Shown one piece after another: positions 20,773 to 30,523 of a stretch of 64,000 nt of DNA. Position 1 is the first letter of the stretch, and each line of letters starts with the position of its first letter. Source of the stretch: Chloroflexota bacterium. GTDB lineage: Bacteria; Chloroflexota; Dehalococcoidia; Bin125. The translations under genes and the position numbers were made by a program. The stretch spans positions 1 to 64,000 of the forward strand of contig VXQZ01000050.1 in the NCBI GenBank assembly GCA_009838735.1, written 5' to 3'. Below the pieces are notes generated by a model. It made no database searches. It was not told the DNA's origin and saw only the letters and a program-made list of their open reading frames with translations.

Positions 20773-22740
20773 GTGAGGGCTCGAAGAGTCCTTCAGATTT
20801 CTCTCCTGGCGCTGCTGACGGCCGGAGTGGCCGTTGCTGTTCTGCCATTGAATCCCGGACAGTGGTCGGCTCACGAAGCTCATGCGTACTCGACCCCGCG
20901 GCTAGAGGTACGCGTTGCGGCTCAGAGATTGGAGAGCGGCAGCACCGAGTTCGCACTGCAGGTCTACGATCAAACGACTGGGCAAGCAGGGCCGAGGCTG
21001 CTGCCCAATCCGCGCTTCCTGTCAGGCTCGACGGCGCGGGGACATTGGCGTCACTCGGGTCCGCTTGAATTTCTTGGTAGATACAGCCTGCGCATTTCGG
21101 CAAGGATCCTTACTGATGGGCGCATTGAATTTGCCGTGCAACAACGTTCCGCAGACAATGGATGGGCCGAACGAATCTTGCCCCATCAACGAATGTTCAC
21201 TGCCAATCCTCAAGTTGGTCAGTGGCTCGTCAGCAGCTATGTCAGGTTTCCTCAGGCGACCTATGTTCCGATCGCCAATGGCAAAGGCAGATTCTCTTAC
21301 ACGGGACACTACTTCAGCAATGTGTTCAGGGGCGTCATCGGTACTGGCTTAAGAAACTTTAGTCAGACATGGGACATACAGCTCAGCCTGTTGTGCCAGT
21401 ATGGATTCAACATCTCGCTTCTCGGCCTTCCTGAGTTCGACGCCGACCCGGTCGATGTAACTCTCTCATTCTCGAATGGCATGACAACGACTTCGGCCTG
21501 GCGCAGATATGACACGACGATTCTCCAGTCACCTGATCCGTGGGTCGACTTCGATCGGTTGCGGCAGGCCGAGTTCGTTTCAGTAGACATTCCTGGATTG
21601 CTGCCGGTTGCCCAGGAGTTCGATCTCACAGACATGTTCACAACTCCCATACAAGAGAACCTGGAACACTGTGGCAACTATGCGCCGGGCGAAACACGCG
21701 AGTTTCCGCCTACCAGCCCTTCGTATCGAGGGGGAAGGCTTACAACGTTCAACGGCTCTATGAGTGAGGCGTTGTGGCACTGGTGGCGAGAGCCTGGGAC
21801 GCTGTCTCGTGTAACGCTCGAGGAGGAACTCCTAAGGCTCCCGAGCGACGGGGCTGGGGTCAGCAACGAGGTCGGTCTGTCACTGAACATGACATGCGAC
21901 AGTCAAGGACTCGTCATTCAGTTGTCGGGCTCCGAGCTTGAGAAAGGAACGGATGTCGCTGGAGGCTCCAAACCTGTGTTCCAGGTGTTGGCGGACGGCG
22001 AAGCGCTTGATGATGTGGTGTGGCGATCAGGATCTGGTTTGATGTACCCACAAGATGGCAGAGACTTTTTCGACGCCGTGCGTCAAGCGACTCGTTTGCA
22101 GGTGAGGTTGGCTCCAGATGATGGAGAGACTCTCGCCTTCGATTTGTCCGCGTTGTTCGACACACCGGCCCAGGAGTTCTTTGATCAATGCGCAGAGCAC
22201 CCCAAACGCACTGAAGCAACGCCGTACACCGATGCGGACCAATGGGTGAGATCGAATATCCCAGGTGTGGGCTACCGAATCGGCACGGGTAATGCTCAAG
22301 AGCTCGATTGGTGGACGTTACTGATTCTTGATGAGCAGAGCGCATGGAGCGGAGCGCCGTCGGGGCATCAGGAGATGCGCCTGACCTGTGGACTTGACGG
22401 GATCGCGATACAACTGAGAAACGTTGGAAGCGGACAACCCGTGTTTCTACGCGCATGGCCTGCCCACGTCGAAGTGAGCTGGCGCACGGATGTCAAGGAA
22501 GTCACCGAGTCTTGGGATGTTTGGGATCTTGAATTCCATCAGGACGGTTTTTCGTTGTCGCCGCCAAACGATCGCGCATTCTTCGAGCAAATCCACGGTG
22601 CTGACAGCCTGACCATCGATGTCCCAACTGAACCACATCCTGTCACGCTGTATTTCACACTCGGAGAGATCGGCGTCTGGGATACGCCAGCGGCAATCAA
22701 TCTCGAGGCCTGCGACCACGGCGGTTTGGAACCTGGCTAG
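20773..22740 (+). CDS. Secreted protein with three related repeats, unknown function
   Basis: The 655 residues begin with an N-terminal signal segment (LQISLLALLTAGVAVAVL). Three modules of about 100-115 residues follow in the second two thirds, near 204-305, 372-480 and 530-650. Each opens with an L-x-C strand (LSLLCQYG, LNMTCDSQG, MRLTCGLDG), has a central Trp, an acidic/Phe helix (DFFDAVRQA, AFFEQIHGA), an FDL-like strand and ends in E-x-C or D-Q-C (ENLEHC, FFDQC, INLEAC). The paired cysteines suggest one disulfide per module. I cannot name the family. The gene is visibly AT-richer than its flanks. GTG start at 20773. Confidence 0.65.
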   Translation: MRARRVLQISLLALLTAGVAVAVLPLNPGQWSAHEAHAYSTPRLEVRVAAQRLESGSTEFALQVYDQTTGQAGPRLLPNPRFLSGSTARGHWRHSGPLEFLGRYSLRISARILTDGRIEFAVQQRSADNGWAERILPHQRMFTANPQVGQWLVSSYVRFPQATYVPIANGKGRFSYTGHYFSNVFRGVIGTGLRNFSQTWDIQLSLLCQYGFNISLLGLPEFDADPVDVTLSFSNGMTTTSAWRRYDTTILQSPDPWVDFDRLRQAEFVSVDIPGLLPVAQEFDLTDMFTTPIQENLEHCGNYAPGETREFPPTSPSYRGGRLTTFNGSMSEALWHWWREPGTLSRVTLEEELLRLPSDGAGVSNEVGLSLNMTCDSQGLVIQLSGSELEKGTDVAGGSKPVFQVLADGEALDDVVWRSGSGLMYPQDGRDFFDAVRQATRLQVRLAPDDGETLAFDLSALFDTPAQEFFDQCAEHPKRTEATPYTDADQWVRSNIPGVGYRIGTGNAQELDWWTLLILDEQSAWSGAPSGHQEMRLTCGLDGIAIQLRNVGSGQPVFLRAWPAHVEVSWRTDVKEVTESWDVWDLEFHQDGFSLSPPNDRAFFEQIHGADSLTIDVPTEPHPVTLYFTLGEIGVWDTPAAINLEACDHGGLEPG

Positions 22741-22802
22741 CCTCCCCACCGTCTCACTGTCAGGAGCCCAAGATTGGCGCCACCGACCCACAGGAGGATC
22801 CC

Positions 22803-24821
22803 ATGACCCCATCTCGACTCTGGCTGATCGCCCTGGCGGCACTGTTGGGCGTCGCAGTGGTGGCGACTCAACATCTCGCGCTGGCGCAGACGACCGAGGC
22901 TCCAGCGCTGCGCGGCTTCGAGAGCTGCGCCGAGTTGCACGACCATTACGTGCGGCTGGCCGTGGAATCGGCAGAGGAGGAGCGGTACGAAGAGGAAGCG
23001 GAGGCGGAAGAGGAAGCAGCCTTTGAAGAGGACGCGATGGCCGATGATTCCGGCGTCGGAGGCGACGCGGAGTTGCCGAACACCGGCACCGGCCCGGTGG
23101 ATGAGGGTGAGGTGTCGGAGACCGGGACCAACATTCAGGAACGCGGCGTCGACGAATCGGACATCATCAAGACCGACGGCACGCACTTCTACATCTTGCG
23201 TCCGCAGTCGCTGTTGATTGCCGAGATCTCCGTGGACGGTCCGCTGGTCGAAGTTGGACGGATCGACTTCTCAGCGCGCGGCTACCGCCAGGAACTGCTG
23301 ATCGGCAGCGGGAAGGCGATCGTGGTTCGTCAGCTGGCGGCCATCTCGACTGCGCTCGAAGTCGATGATGGCGAACTGGTCAAACCTGCCCACGAGATCC
23401 TCTATGACCGCCATCAGGCAGAGCTGCTGGAGATTGACATCTCCGATCCGGCCTCGCCGGCGTTGGTCCATGAACTCGATCTGGATGGCCGCTTCCGCAG
23501 CGCGCGGTTAGTGGGTAGCGATCTGCGAGTCGCGATGCAGCACAGCTCGGTCATTCCATACGTCTCGCCCTGGTCATTCGGCTGGCAGAACCGCTGGACC
23601 AACGCCGAGCGCTACAACCGAGCGCTGCAGGAGTCGTTCAAGCTGGGACGCTGGTACCCGCTGTTCGGTCTGCAGAACCACGTAGACAACTCGTTCTCAC
23701 ACGGCTACGCCGTTGCCTGCTCTCAGATATATGCGCCGGAAGATCGGCTGCCAACCCGCTGGGGCGAGCTGCCCAGTACGGCCTTCATGCTCTCCTTCGA
23801 CATCGGCGAAGACGGAGCAGGAATTGGCGATTGGGGCAGCGTCGGCGTGCTCGGCATGGCGACGGATCCGACGGTCTACGCGTCAAGGGACTCGCTCTAC
23901 CTGGCCGCACCGCACAACTGGTGGCGCGACACCGCAATCCAACGCTTCGACATCTCCGACCCGCTCGATCCGACCTACTTCGGCGGCGCGACTGTCACCG
24001 GACAGTTGCTCTCGCAGTGGTCGTTGTCCGAGCACGACGGATACCTGCGCGTCGCGACGACCGACAGGGACCGCTGGCCATGGGTCAGCAGCGTGACGGT
24101 GCTGGAGGCGGTCACCGACGAATCGACGGACGGCGACCTCGGTAGCCCCACCGGTTCACTGCGGCAGATCGGACGCGTCAACGGACTTGGTGCGACCGAG
24201 GAGATCAAGTCGGTTCGATTCGCCGGCGATGTCGGCTACGTCGTCACCTTCCGATTGGTCGATCCGCTCTACGTCCTCGACCTGTCGGATCCGGCAAACC
24301 CGATGGAGGTCGGCGAGCTGAAGATCCCGGGTTTCTCGCGTTACCTGCATCCACTCAGCGGCGGACTGCTGCTGGGCGTGGGCCGCGACGCCGATCCGCA
24401 GACTGGCTGGGAGCGCGGATTGCAGGCGACGCTGTTCGACGTCTCGGACCCCGCCAACCCCACGCAGATTGCCGTGCTACCGCTGGGCGAGGACGCCTAT
24501 AGCCCGGTCGAGCACGACCACCGAGCCTTCCGCTACCAGGACGGCGTCGCCTGGATTCCTGTCGGCCCGAACGACTACTGGCTGCGCCAGAATCACGACG
24601 GAGCGTTCTTCGGCGTCCGCGTCACCAGTGAAGGCCTCAGTCACGAGTCGACGCTCAGGGTCCACGGAGAGGCGCGCCGCGCAATCCCGGTTGGGGAACG
24701 AATCCACCTGCTCGGCGGCGAGGAGATTCGGACCTACGCCCTCGAAGACCACGAAGATCTGGGAGCCCTCAGCTTCGCCCCCGAATGGGACAACCGCTGG
24801 CTGCCGGTGGCACCGGAGTAG
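22803..24821 (+). CDS. Secreted beta-propeller protein (PF09826-like)
   Basis: The 672-residue exported protein has an N-terminal signal (LWLIALAALLGVAVVATQHLALA). It has an acidic low-complexity stretch (about 58-85), then the family hallmark NIQERGVDESDIIKTDG near 112-128. Repeated strands with LDLSDPANPMEVGEL and FDVSDPANPTQIAVL mark propeller blades. ATG 22803 has GGAGG upstream. This family is widespread in bacteria and archaea without known function. A paralogue follows 12 bases downstream. Confidence 0.82.
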   Translation: MTPSRLWLIALAALLGVAVVATQHLALAQTTEAPALRGFESCAELHDHYVRLAVESAEEERYEEEAEAEEEAAFEEDAMADDSGVGGDAELPNTGTGPVDEGEVSETGTNIQERGVDESDIIKTDGTHFYILRPQSLLIAEISVDGPLVEVGRIDFSARGYRQELLIGSGKAIVVRQLAAISTALEVDDGELVKPAHEILYDRHQAELLEIDISDPASPALVHELDLDGRFRSARLVGSDLRVAMQHSSVIPYVSPWSFGWQNRWTNAERYNRALQESFKLGRWYPLFGLQNHVDNSFSHGYAVACSQIYAPEDRLPTRWGELPSTAFMLSFDIGEDGAGIGDWGSVGVLGMATDPTVYASRDSLYLAAPHNWWRDTAIQRFDISDPLDPTYFGGATVTGQLLSQWSLSEHDGYLRVATTDRDRWPWVSSVTVLEAVTDESTDGDLGSPTGSLRQIGRVNGLGATEEIKSVRFAGDVGYVVTFRLVDPLYVLDLSDPANPMEVGELKIPGFSRYLHPLSGGLLLGVGRDADPQTGWERGLQATLFDVSDPANPTQIAVLPLGEDAYSPVEHDHRAFRYQDGVAWIPVGPNDYWLRQNHDGAFFGVRVTSEGLSHESTLRVHGEARRAIPVGERIHLLGGEEIRTYALEDHEDLGALSFAPEWDNRWLPVAPE

Positions 24822-24833
24822 GGAGTTGGAGAC

Positions 24834-26762
24834 GTGCTTCGGAGGTCTCCTCCGGCGGCGGCACTGGCAGTGTTCGCACTGCTCTGGGGTGTCGCCTGTT
24901 CGAACGATGCCACTGATGTACAAAAGTCGTTCACCCAGCACGACACCGGGGAGCCACGGCAAGCAGTTGCGACGCAGACAGAGCGTGGCAACGAGACCGA
25001 GGTCAGCGCTCGTGACGGACAAGGGTCGCCTATCCGACAGAGTGCTCAACAGAGCGAATCGGAAGACAAGCTGAGTGAACTGTTGGCAATCGCTCAGCGC
25101 GTACGGTCCAACCCAAGAAGAGCGTTCAGCGACTGTGATCAACTGTCCGCATACACCAGCAGTATGGAGCGAGCTCTGGAAGCGGGACAGCTTGATTGGG
25201 CGGAAGAAGAGGAAGAGACGGAAGAGTCGCCTTACTTGCTTACGACCGGAGCCGGGATCATGTCGCCGACCGGTACGAACTTGCGGGTCGCGGGCGTAGA
25301 CGAACCCGACCATGTGAAGGTAGTTGGAGACTACATCTACGACACAGCGCCGACGGATGTGACGGAAGCCGGACGCATAGTGTGGACTACTGGAGTCGAT
25401 CTCCGGATCGTAAAGGCAACTCCCGGGAGTCCGCCGCAGACACTGGCCGATATCGAGTTTCCTCGACCAACCGGAGTCCGATTGGGCTCGAACTTTGAAG
25501 CTCTCATCGAGGATACGGTTGCCATCTTCTTCGCTTCCCACAGGTACGCCAGCTACCTATATGAGTACGACATCACCGACCCCGCGCGACCGCAGTTTGT
25601 GAAGCTTCTCGAAGTATCTGGTGCTCACGTGCGCTCGGTTCGGCTCGTCGCCGGCAAGGCAGTAGTGATACTCGAATCACACATGATGCTGCCTCTTCGG
25701 ACAGGCAGGGATAGTCCATTGTACTTGGCAGAGAGGTATCCCTCGTATCGAGTGCTGGACCATACGCTCCAGTCCGTAGCTGACGGCATGCTCGTTGATT
25801 GTCAGGGAGTTCACTTGCCCTTGAGCGACAGATTCCCCTTCAATGGTACGGTCGTGATGTCGATCGACCTGAACGAGGGACTCACCGCACAGAAGTCGAT
25901 CATGGTGTTGAATCGACCCAGAGATATCTATGTGAGTGGGCCGAGCGTCTACATAGGAGTCCATGGACGAGCCGGCTACGAGTTGCACAGAGTCAGTTTA
26001 CGATCAGACCAGCATCCCCGGTATGCAGGAAGCGTGCTGGTTGATGGGCGTTTGGATGAGTGGCTGATGGACGAGTATGACGGGCGCTTGCGGTTGTACA
26101 CGTTGGGCAATTATGGAAGCGGTGTAGCAAATCGTCTGCGCGTGGTGAGGTTGGGAGACTGGTGGGCTGATCACAGCCGAAAGACAGTGGATGATTGGGA
26201 AATTGCGGGAGTTGATGTCGACGGTGGCGGTTGGCGCGCAGCCTTCTTCGGTGACAGAGTGTACATAGTGCAGCCGGGCAGAGGGCTGGCGCAATGGAAG
26301 GAGTACGAGTTCCGCGAGAGTGAGTCGCCAACATGGATAAGGGACTTCATCGTGCCAGGAGGGGCGATTCACGTGCAGCCATTGGGCGACGATGGCGTAC
26401 TGATTCTTGGGATGGCTGGCGACCTCTACGAGGGCGGGCGGAGCGTATTGGTTGCGCATCGGAGAGACAGTTCGGGCGCGGTTAGGTCGACCCAATTGGA
26501 ACTCGGAAGTGAAAGAATGCCAGCAGTGTATGAGTATCGGAGGATGACAATTCACAATGGTGTCGCGTGGCCACTGAAGTTCAAGGGTGGGGGAGCTGTT
26601 GTGTTATGCGGAGTTGAGGTGACGGAGGACCAGGTAACGCTTGGTCCCAGGATCTTCGCCGGTCAGGAGTTTCTGTACCTGGTGCCACGAGACGACCGAA
26701 TGCTCCTGGTGACGAGGGCCGGGGTCAGTCTCCTGTCAGAAGAGTGGCGGTACGTGGAATAG
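24834..26762 (+). CDS. Beta-propeller lipoprotein, paralogue of the preceding gene
   Basis: The 642-residue protein has a lipobox (LLWGVACS, Cys near 22), a Ser/Gln/Glu-rich linker, an acidic run EEEEETEE and the same hallmark as its neighbour (NLRVAGVDEPDHVKVVGD). Here it lacks the usual D-I-[IV]-K-T-D signature, reading D-H-V-K-V-V. Start GTG 24834 with GGGAG upstream. Base composition is clearly lower in GC than the upstream paralogue; one 60-base line (26161) is 31 of 60 G+C. Faster divergence or separate acquisition are both possible. Confidence 0.75.
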   Translation: MLRRSPPAAALAVFALLWGVACSNDATDVQKSFTQHDTGEPRQAVATQTERGNETEVSARDGQGSPIRQSAQQSESEDKLSELLAIAQRVRSNPRRAFSDCDQLSAYTSSMERALEAGQLDWAEEEEETEESPYLLTTGAGIMSPTGTNLRVAGVDEPDHVKVVGDYIYDTAPTDVTEAGRIVWTTGVDLRIVKATPGSPPQTLADIEFPRPTGVRLGSNFEALIEDTVAIFFASHRYASYLYEYDITDPARPQFVKLLEVSGAHVRSVRLVAGKAVVILESHMMLPLRTGRDSPLYLAERYPSYRVLDHTLQSVADGMLVDCQGVHLPLSDRFPFNGTVVMSIDLNEGLTAQKSIMVLNRPRDIYVSGPSVYIGVHGRAGYELHRVSLRSDQHPRYAGSVLVDGRLDEWLMDEYDGRLRLYTLGNYGSGVANRLRVVRLGDWWADHSRKTVDDWEIAGVDVDGGGWRAAFFGDRVYIVQPGRGLAQWKEYEFRESESPTWIRDFIVPGGAIHVQPLGDDGVLILGMAGDLYEGGRSVLVAHRRDSSGAVRSTQLELGSERMPAVYEYRRMTIHNGVAWPLKFKGGGAVVLCGVEVTEDQVTLGPRIFAGQEFLYLVPRDDRMLLVTRAGVSLLSEEWRYVE

Positions 26763-26855
26763 GGGCCAGATTGTCAAGCGCTTCGGCCAGGGAGAGGCGC
26801 ATTTTCAGTAGCTGCGGGTAGGCTGCCATTTAGAACGTCCTGATGGAGCCGACCC

Positions 26856-29261
26856 ATGACCCCACCCCTCACCGACACGCGCGTCCTCGACCTCTCGACC
26901 GGGTCGGTTGGTGGAATCGCGGCGATGGTGCTGGCCGACTTTGGGGCTGAGGTGGTGAAGGTCGAGCCGATTGGTGGCGACCCATGGCGCACGCTGGCGG
27001 CGGCTCCGATGTGGCTGCGTGGGAAGCGCTCGGTGGAGCTGGATGTGGTTGGCGAGCGCGGGCGGCTCGAGGAGTTGATCCGCGAGGCGGATGTGGTGGT
27101 CTCGACCGATTCCCCGGCCCAGGCGCAGGCTCGGAGACTGGAGTACGCGGACGTCCGCGCGCTGAACGAGGCCGCGGTGTTCTGCTCGATTACGGGCTTC
27201 GGTCCGACCGGACCGTACGCGGAGTATCCGGCGTACGAGGCGCTGGTCTCCGCCAAGTCGGGGCGGATGCTGTCGTTCTCGGGACAGCGAAATCGCGAGG
27301 GTCCGGGATTTGCCGCGGTGCCGGTCGGGGCGCACGGGGCGTCGCAGGGCGCGGTGCAGGGCATTCTCGCAGCGTTGATCGAGCGTCAGCGTTGTGGACT
27401 GGGACAGATAGTCGAGACCTCCCTGCTGCAGGGTCTGATGCCGTTTGACCTGTTGCTTCTCCTCCTGACGCAGCTGACGGAGCGTGAGCCCGAGGTGTAT
27501 CCGCAGGTCTTCAACATCGGCGGCGGGATGCCGACTCTGAACTATCACCCGGTGATGACGCGAGACGGCCGCTGGATCCAGCTCGGCAACCTGCTCGAGC
27601 ACCTCTTCTACGCATTCATGGATGCAGCCGACCTGACCTTGCTGTTCGCCGAGGAGCAGTGGCAAGGCGGCCAGGCCGAGTGGACGCCGGAGGCGACCGA
27701 GGAGATGCGCGACCGCATCCTCGAACGCATACAGGAGAAGACCTGCGACGAGTGGATGGAGATCTTCCGCGCCCAGGGCAACGTCGCGGCCGAGCCGTTC
27801 ACACCGACCCACGATGCAGTCGACAACCTCGACATGGCCGCCAACGGCGACACAATCACGATTGAGGATCCGAAGCTCGGGCCGGTCAAGCAAGTCGGCG
27901 CGATTGCGCACCTTCGCGAGACGCCGGCGGAGATCGAGCGACCTGCGCCAGCAATCGGCGAGGCGATCGGATTCTCCTGGGCCGCAAGAAATGGCGACGC
28001 TCCGATGACGACCTCGCCAAATGGCGCGGTTCCATCGGGCAAGCCGTTGGATGGCTTCACGGTGCTGGAGTTCGCCACGATCATCGCGACGCCGATAGGT
28101 GTCTCGATGCTGGCTGATCTCGGCGCCCGCGTGATTAAAGTGGAGCCGATCGGCGGAGATCCCTTCCGCGGCATGGGCGGCGGCCCGCTGCGCGGGCTGC
28201 TGGCGGCAAAGACCAACGCCGCCAAGGAATCGATCTGCATCAACCTCAAGAATCCGGAAGGCCAGGCGATCGTCGCGGACCTGATCGCGCAGGCGGACGC
28301 AATCGTGCATAACTACCGCCCAGGAGTCCCCGAGCGGTTGGGCATTGGCTATGAGACCGCAAAGGCGATCAACCCCGAGATCGTCTGGGTCTCCGCGAAT
28401 GGCTACGGACCGGACGCGCCCGGCGCGCATCGACCATCGGCGCACCCGATTCCGGGGGCGGTGATCGGCGGAGCCCTGTTCCAGGCCGGATCGGCGATGC
28501 CGCCGGCGGGTTGCGAGACAATCGACGAGATCCGCGAGGCGTCGCGGCAATTGATGCGGGCAAACGAGGCGAATCCGGATCCGAACACCGGCTTACTGGT
28601 CGCCTCGGCGACGTTGATGGGTCTGTATGCGCAGCGTCGGCATGGAGTGGGTCAGGAGATCTACGTCAACATGCTGACCGCCAATGCCTACGCGAACAGC
28701 GACGACTTCCTCCAGTACGAGGGCAAGCCGCCGAGACGTCAGGTGGACGGCGAACTGTACGGCACGGCGCCGTGGTATCGGCTGTACGAGGCGTCGGAGG
28801 GCTGGGTCTTCCTCGCCGCAGTGACGGACGAGGAGTGGTCGGCGTTTTGCCTTGAGGCCGCGCCCGAGCTGGAGAATCGCCGACGATCCGATGAAGGCGC
28901 TCTGATTGCGGCGCTCGCCGACGTGTTTGCTCAGGCGCCGGCGTCGGAGTGGGAGCGTCGTCTGACGGCGGTCGGGGTCGGTTGCGTGAGAGCTGACGCG
29001 GGACCAGTCGGTGAGTTCCTGTCGAAGGATGAGCACGTGCTCGCCAACGGGTTCAGTCCGGTCGCGAATCACCGGCGTCTGGGCGACGTGCGTCGCTGGG
29101 GAGCCCTGACGACGATGGCCGGCGGTCGAGACGACTACGGTCCGGGCGTGTTGGCGGGTCAGGAGACGGACGAGATCCTTGAGGCAATTGGTCGCGGCGC
29201 GGAGATTGAGCGCTTGCGGTCGGCGGGGGTGGTGTGGTCGGAGCCGGTTGAGCTTGACTGA
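26856..29261 (+). CDS. Fused two-domain class III CoA-transferase (CaiB/BaiF) lacking the usual catalytic Asp
   Basis: Two CoA-transferase III domains in one chain of 801 residues: about 1-375 (RVLDLSTGSVGGIAAMVLADFGAEVVK) and 398-795 (TVLEFATIIATPIGVSMLADLGARVIK). Family members transfer CoA between acids via an Asp in GQxVDVSM. Here the first domain has GQIVETSL (Glu187) and the second GQEIYVNM (Tyr603). Relatives with two fused domains exist; catalysis by either half is uncertain. TAGGCT at 26819-26824 is a -10 candidate. It starts a rightward series with the thiolase-like and DUF35 genes. Confidence 0.85.
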   Translation: MTPPLTDTRVLDLSTGSVGGIAAMVLADFGAEVVKVEPIGGDPWRTLAAAPMWLRGKRSVELDVVGERGRLEELIREADVVVSTDSPAQAQARRLEYADVRALNEAAVFCSITGFGPTGPYAEYPAYEALVSAKSGRMLSFSGQRNREGPGFAAVPVGAHGASQGAVQGILAALIERQRCGLGQIVETSLLQGLMPFDLLLLLLTQLTEREPEVYPQVFNIGGGMPTLNYHPVMTRDGRWIQLGNLLEHLFYAFMDAADLTLLFAEEQWQGGQAEWTPEATEEMRDRILERIQEKTCDEWMEIFRAQGNVAAEPFTPTHDAVDNLDMAANGDTITIEDPKLGPVKQVGAIAHLRETPAEIERPAPAIGEAIGFSWAARNGDAPMTTSPNGAVPSGKPLDGFTVLEFATIIATPIGVSMLADLGARVIKVEPIGGDPFRGMGGGPLRGLLAAKTNAAKESICINLKNPEGQAIVADLIAQADAIVHNYRPGVPERLGIGYETAKAINPEIVWVSANGYGPDAPGAHRPSAHPIPGAVIGGALFQAGSAMPPAGCETIDEIREASRQLMRANEANPDPNTGLLVASATLMGLYAQRRHGVGQEIYVNMLTANAYANSDDFLQYEGKPPRRQVDGELYGTAPWYRLYEASEGWVFLAAVTDEEWSAFCLEAAPELENRRRSDEGALIAALADVFAQAPASEWERRLTAVGVGCVRADAGPVGEFLSKDEHVLANGFSPVANHRRLGDVRRWGALTTMAGGRDDYGPGVLAGQETDEILEAIGRGAEIERLRSAGVVWSEPVELD

Positions 29262-29290
29262 GTCCTCGCTTCCTCATTGAGGCTCAGCCG

Positions 29291-29296
29291 TAGACT
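29291..29296 (+). promoter_or_regulatory. Putative -10 box TAGACT
   Basis: TAGACT followed by G lies 33 bases before ATG 29324, leaving room for a leader with GGGAG. Similar TAG[A/G/T]CTG boxes occur at 26819, 32339 and 46229 at 34-42 bases from their starts. No convincing -35 is visible. Confidence 0.3.
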
Positions 29297-29323
29297 GCTG
29301 TTGCTAGCTGATGGGAGCAGATC

Positions 29324-30523
29324 ATGGGTCTTCGCGGCGAAGCGGCGATTGTTGGGATTGCGGAGTGGAAGCCGGAGCGGCGGCCGACGGCGCCTCCGAT
29401 GTTCACTCTGGAGCAGTGGTCCCAGTTGACGCGCGAGGCTCTGGATGACGCGGGGATTGATCCGTCCGAGGTCGACGGGATCTGCTGCACCAACATCCGC
29501 GAGTCAGACTCGTTCGTGCCCTCGACGATTGCCGAATACATGGGCATGCAGGTCAATTTTGCCGAGGTCGTCGACCTCGGTGGCGCGTCCTGCGCGGCGA
29601 TGGTCTGGCGGGCGGCCGCGGCAATTGAACTGGGTCTGTGCAACGTCGTGGTGATTGGCGCGCCTTCGTGGCCGTCGCCTCGGCCGCCGGTAGCACCGAG
29701 CGGACCGAGCAGCTGGCGATACGGGGCCTCTTCGGCCAACTATGGGTCGCCGCAGGCCGAGTTCGACATTCCCTACGGCAACGTGGCCCAGAACTGCGGC
29801 TACGCGCAGATCGCGATGAAGTACGGCGCGGAATACGGCTACGACCCCGAAGCCCTGGCAAAGATCGCCGTCGACCAGCGCGTCTCTGCCAATCACAATC
29901 CGTCCGCCGTCTTCCACAACGTGCCGATCACTATCGAAGACGTGCTCAACTCGCCGATGATCTCCGACCCGATTCACATGTTGGAGATCGTGATGCCCTG
30001 CGTCGGCGGCGCGGCGATCGTGGTGGCGGGCAAAGACGTCGCGCGACGGTCGAAGCATCGCCCGGCCTGGATTTCCGGCTTCGGCGAGCGGGTGCTGCAC
30101 AAGACCCCGACGTATGCCGAGGACATGCTCTCGACCGCACTGATTCCGGCAGCCGACCAGGCATTCGACATGGCCGGCAGGAGCCGCGAAGAAGTCGACC
30201 TGATTTCGGTCTACGACTGCTACACCATCACGGTGCTCATGACGATTGAGGACGCCGGGTTCTGTCCCCGAGGCGAAGGGCAACCGTTCGTACGCGAGCA
30301 CGATCTGTCGTTCATGGGTGATTTCCCCTGCAACACGCACGGTGGACAGCTGGGGTTCGGTCAGGCAGGACTGGCCGGTGGCATGTCGCACATCACCGAG
30401 GGCGCCCGACAGGTGATGCGCCGCGGCGAGGATCACCAGGTCCCCGACGCCGACGTGGCCTTCATCACAGGCAACGGCGGCCTGATGTCGGAGCAGGTCG
30501 CGCTGATCCTGGAGGGCGACTAA
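29324..30523 (+). CDS. SCP2-type thiolase-like enzyme (Ltp2-like)
   Basis: The thiolase-fold protein of 399 residues retains Cys90 (LGGASCAAMVW), the late motif VYDCYTITVLMTIEDAGFC and CNTHGGQLGFGQAG. These last two resemble the Ltp2 group, in which the thiolase-like chain is a retro-aldolase acting on CoA-bound side chains together with a DUF35 partner. The next gene is a DUF35 protein overlapping by one base (TAATG), which supports such a complex. Thiolase or aldolase activity cannot be separated by sight. ATG 29324 is preceded by GGGAG. Confidence 0.85.
   Translation: MGLRGEAAIVGIAEWKPERRPTAPPMFTLEQWSQLTREALDDAGIDPSEVDGICCTNIRESDSFVPSTIAEYMGMQVNFAEVVDLGGASCAAMVWRAAAAIELGLCNVVVIGAPSWPSPRPPVAPSGPSSWRYGASSANYGSPQAEFDIPYGNVAQNCGYAQIAMKYGAEYGYDPEALAKIAVDQRVSANHNPSAVFHNVPITIEDVLNSPMISDPIHMLEIVMPCVGGAAIVVAGKDVARRSKHRPAWISGFGERVLHKTPTYAEDMLSTALIPAADQAFDMAGRSREEVDLISVYDCYTITVLMTIEDAGFCPRGEGQPFVREHDLSFMGDFPCNTHGGQLGFGQAGLAGGMSHITEGARQVMRRGEDHQVPDADVAFITGNGGLMSEQVALILEGD

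Noticed and set aside
26805-28550. 581-residue minus-strand open frame opposite the fused CoA-transferase
   Set aside because: No family resemblance, Arg/Asp/Leu-rich antisense pattern; the plus-strand protein is conserved throughout.
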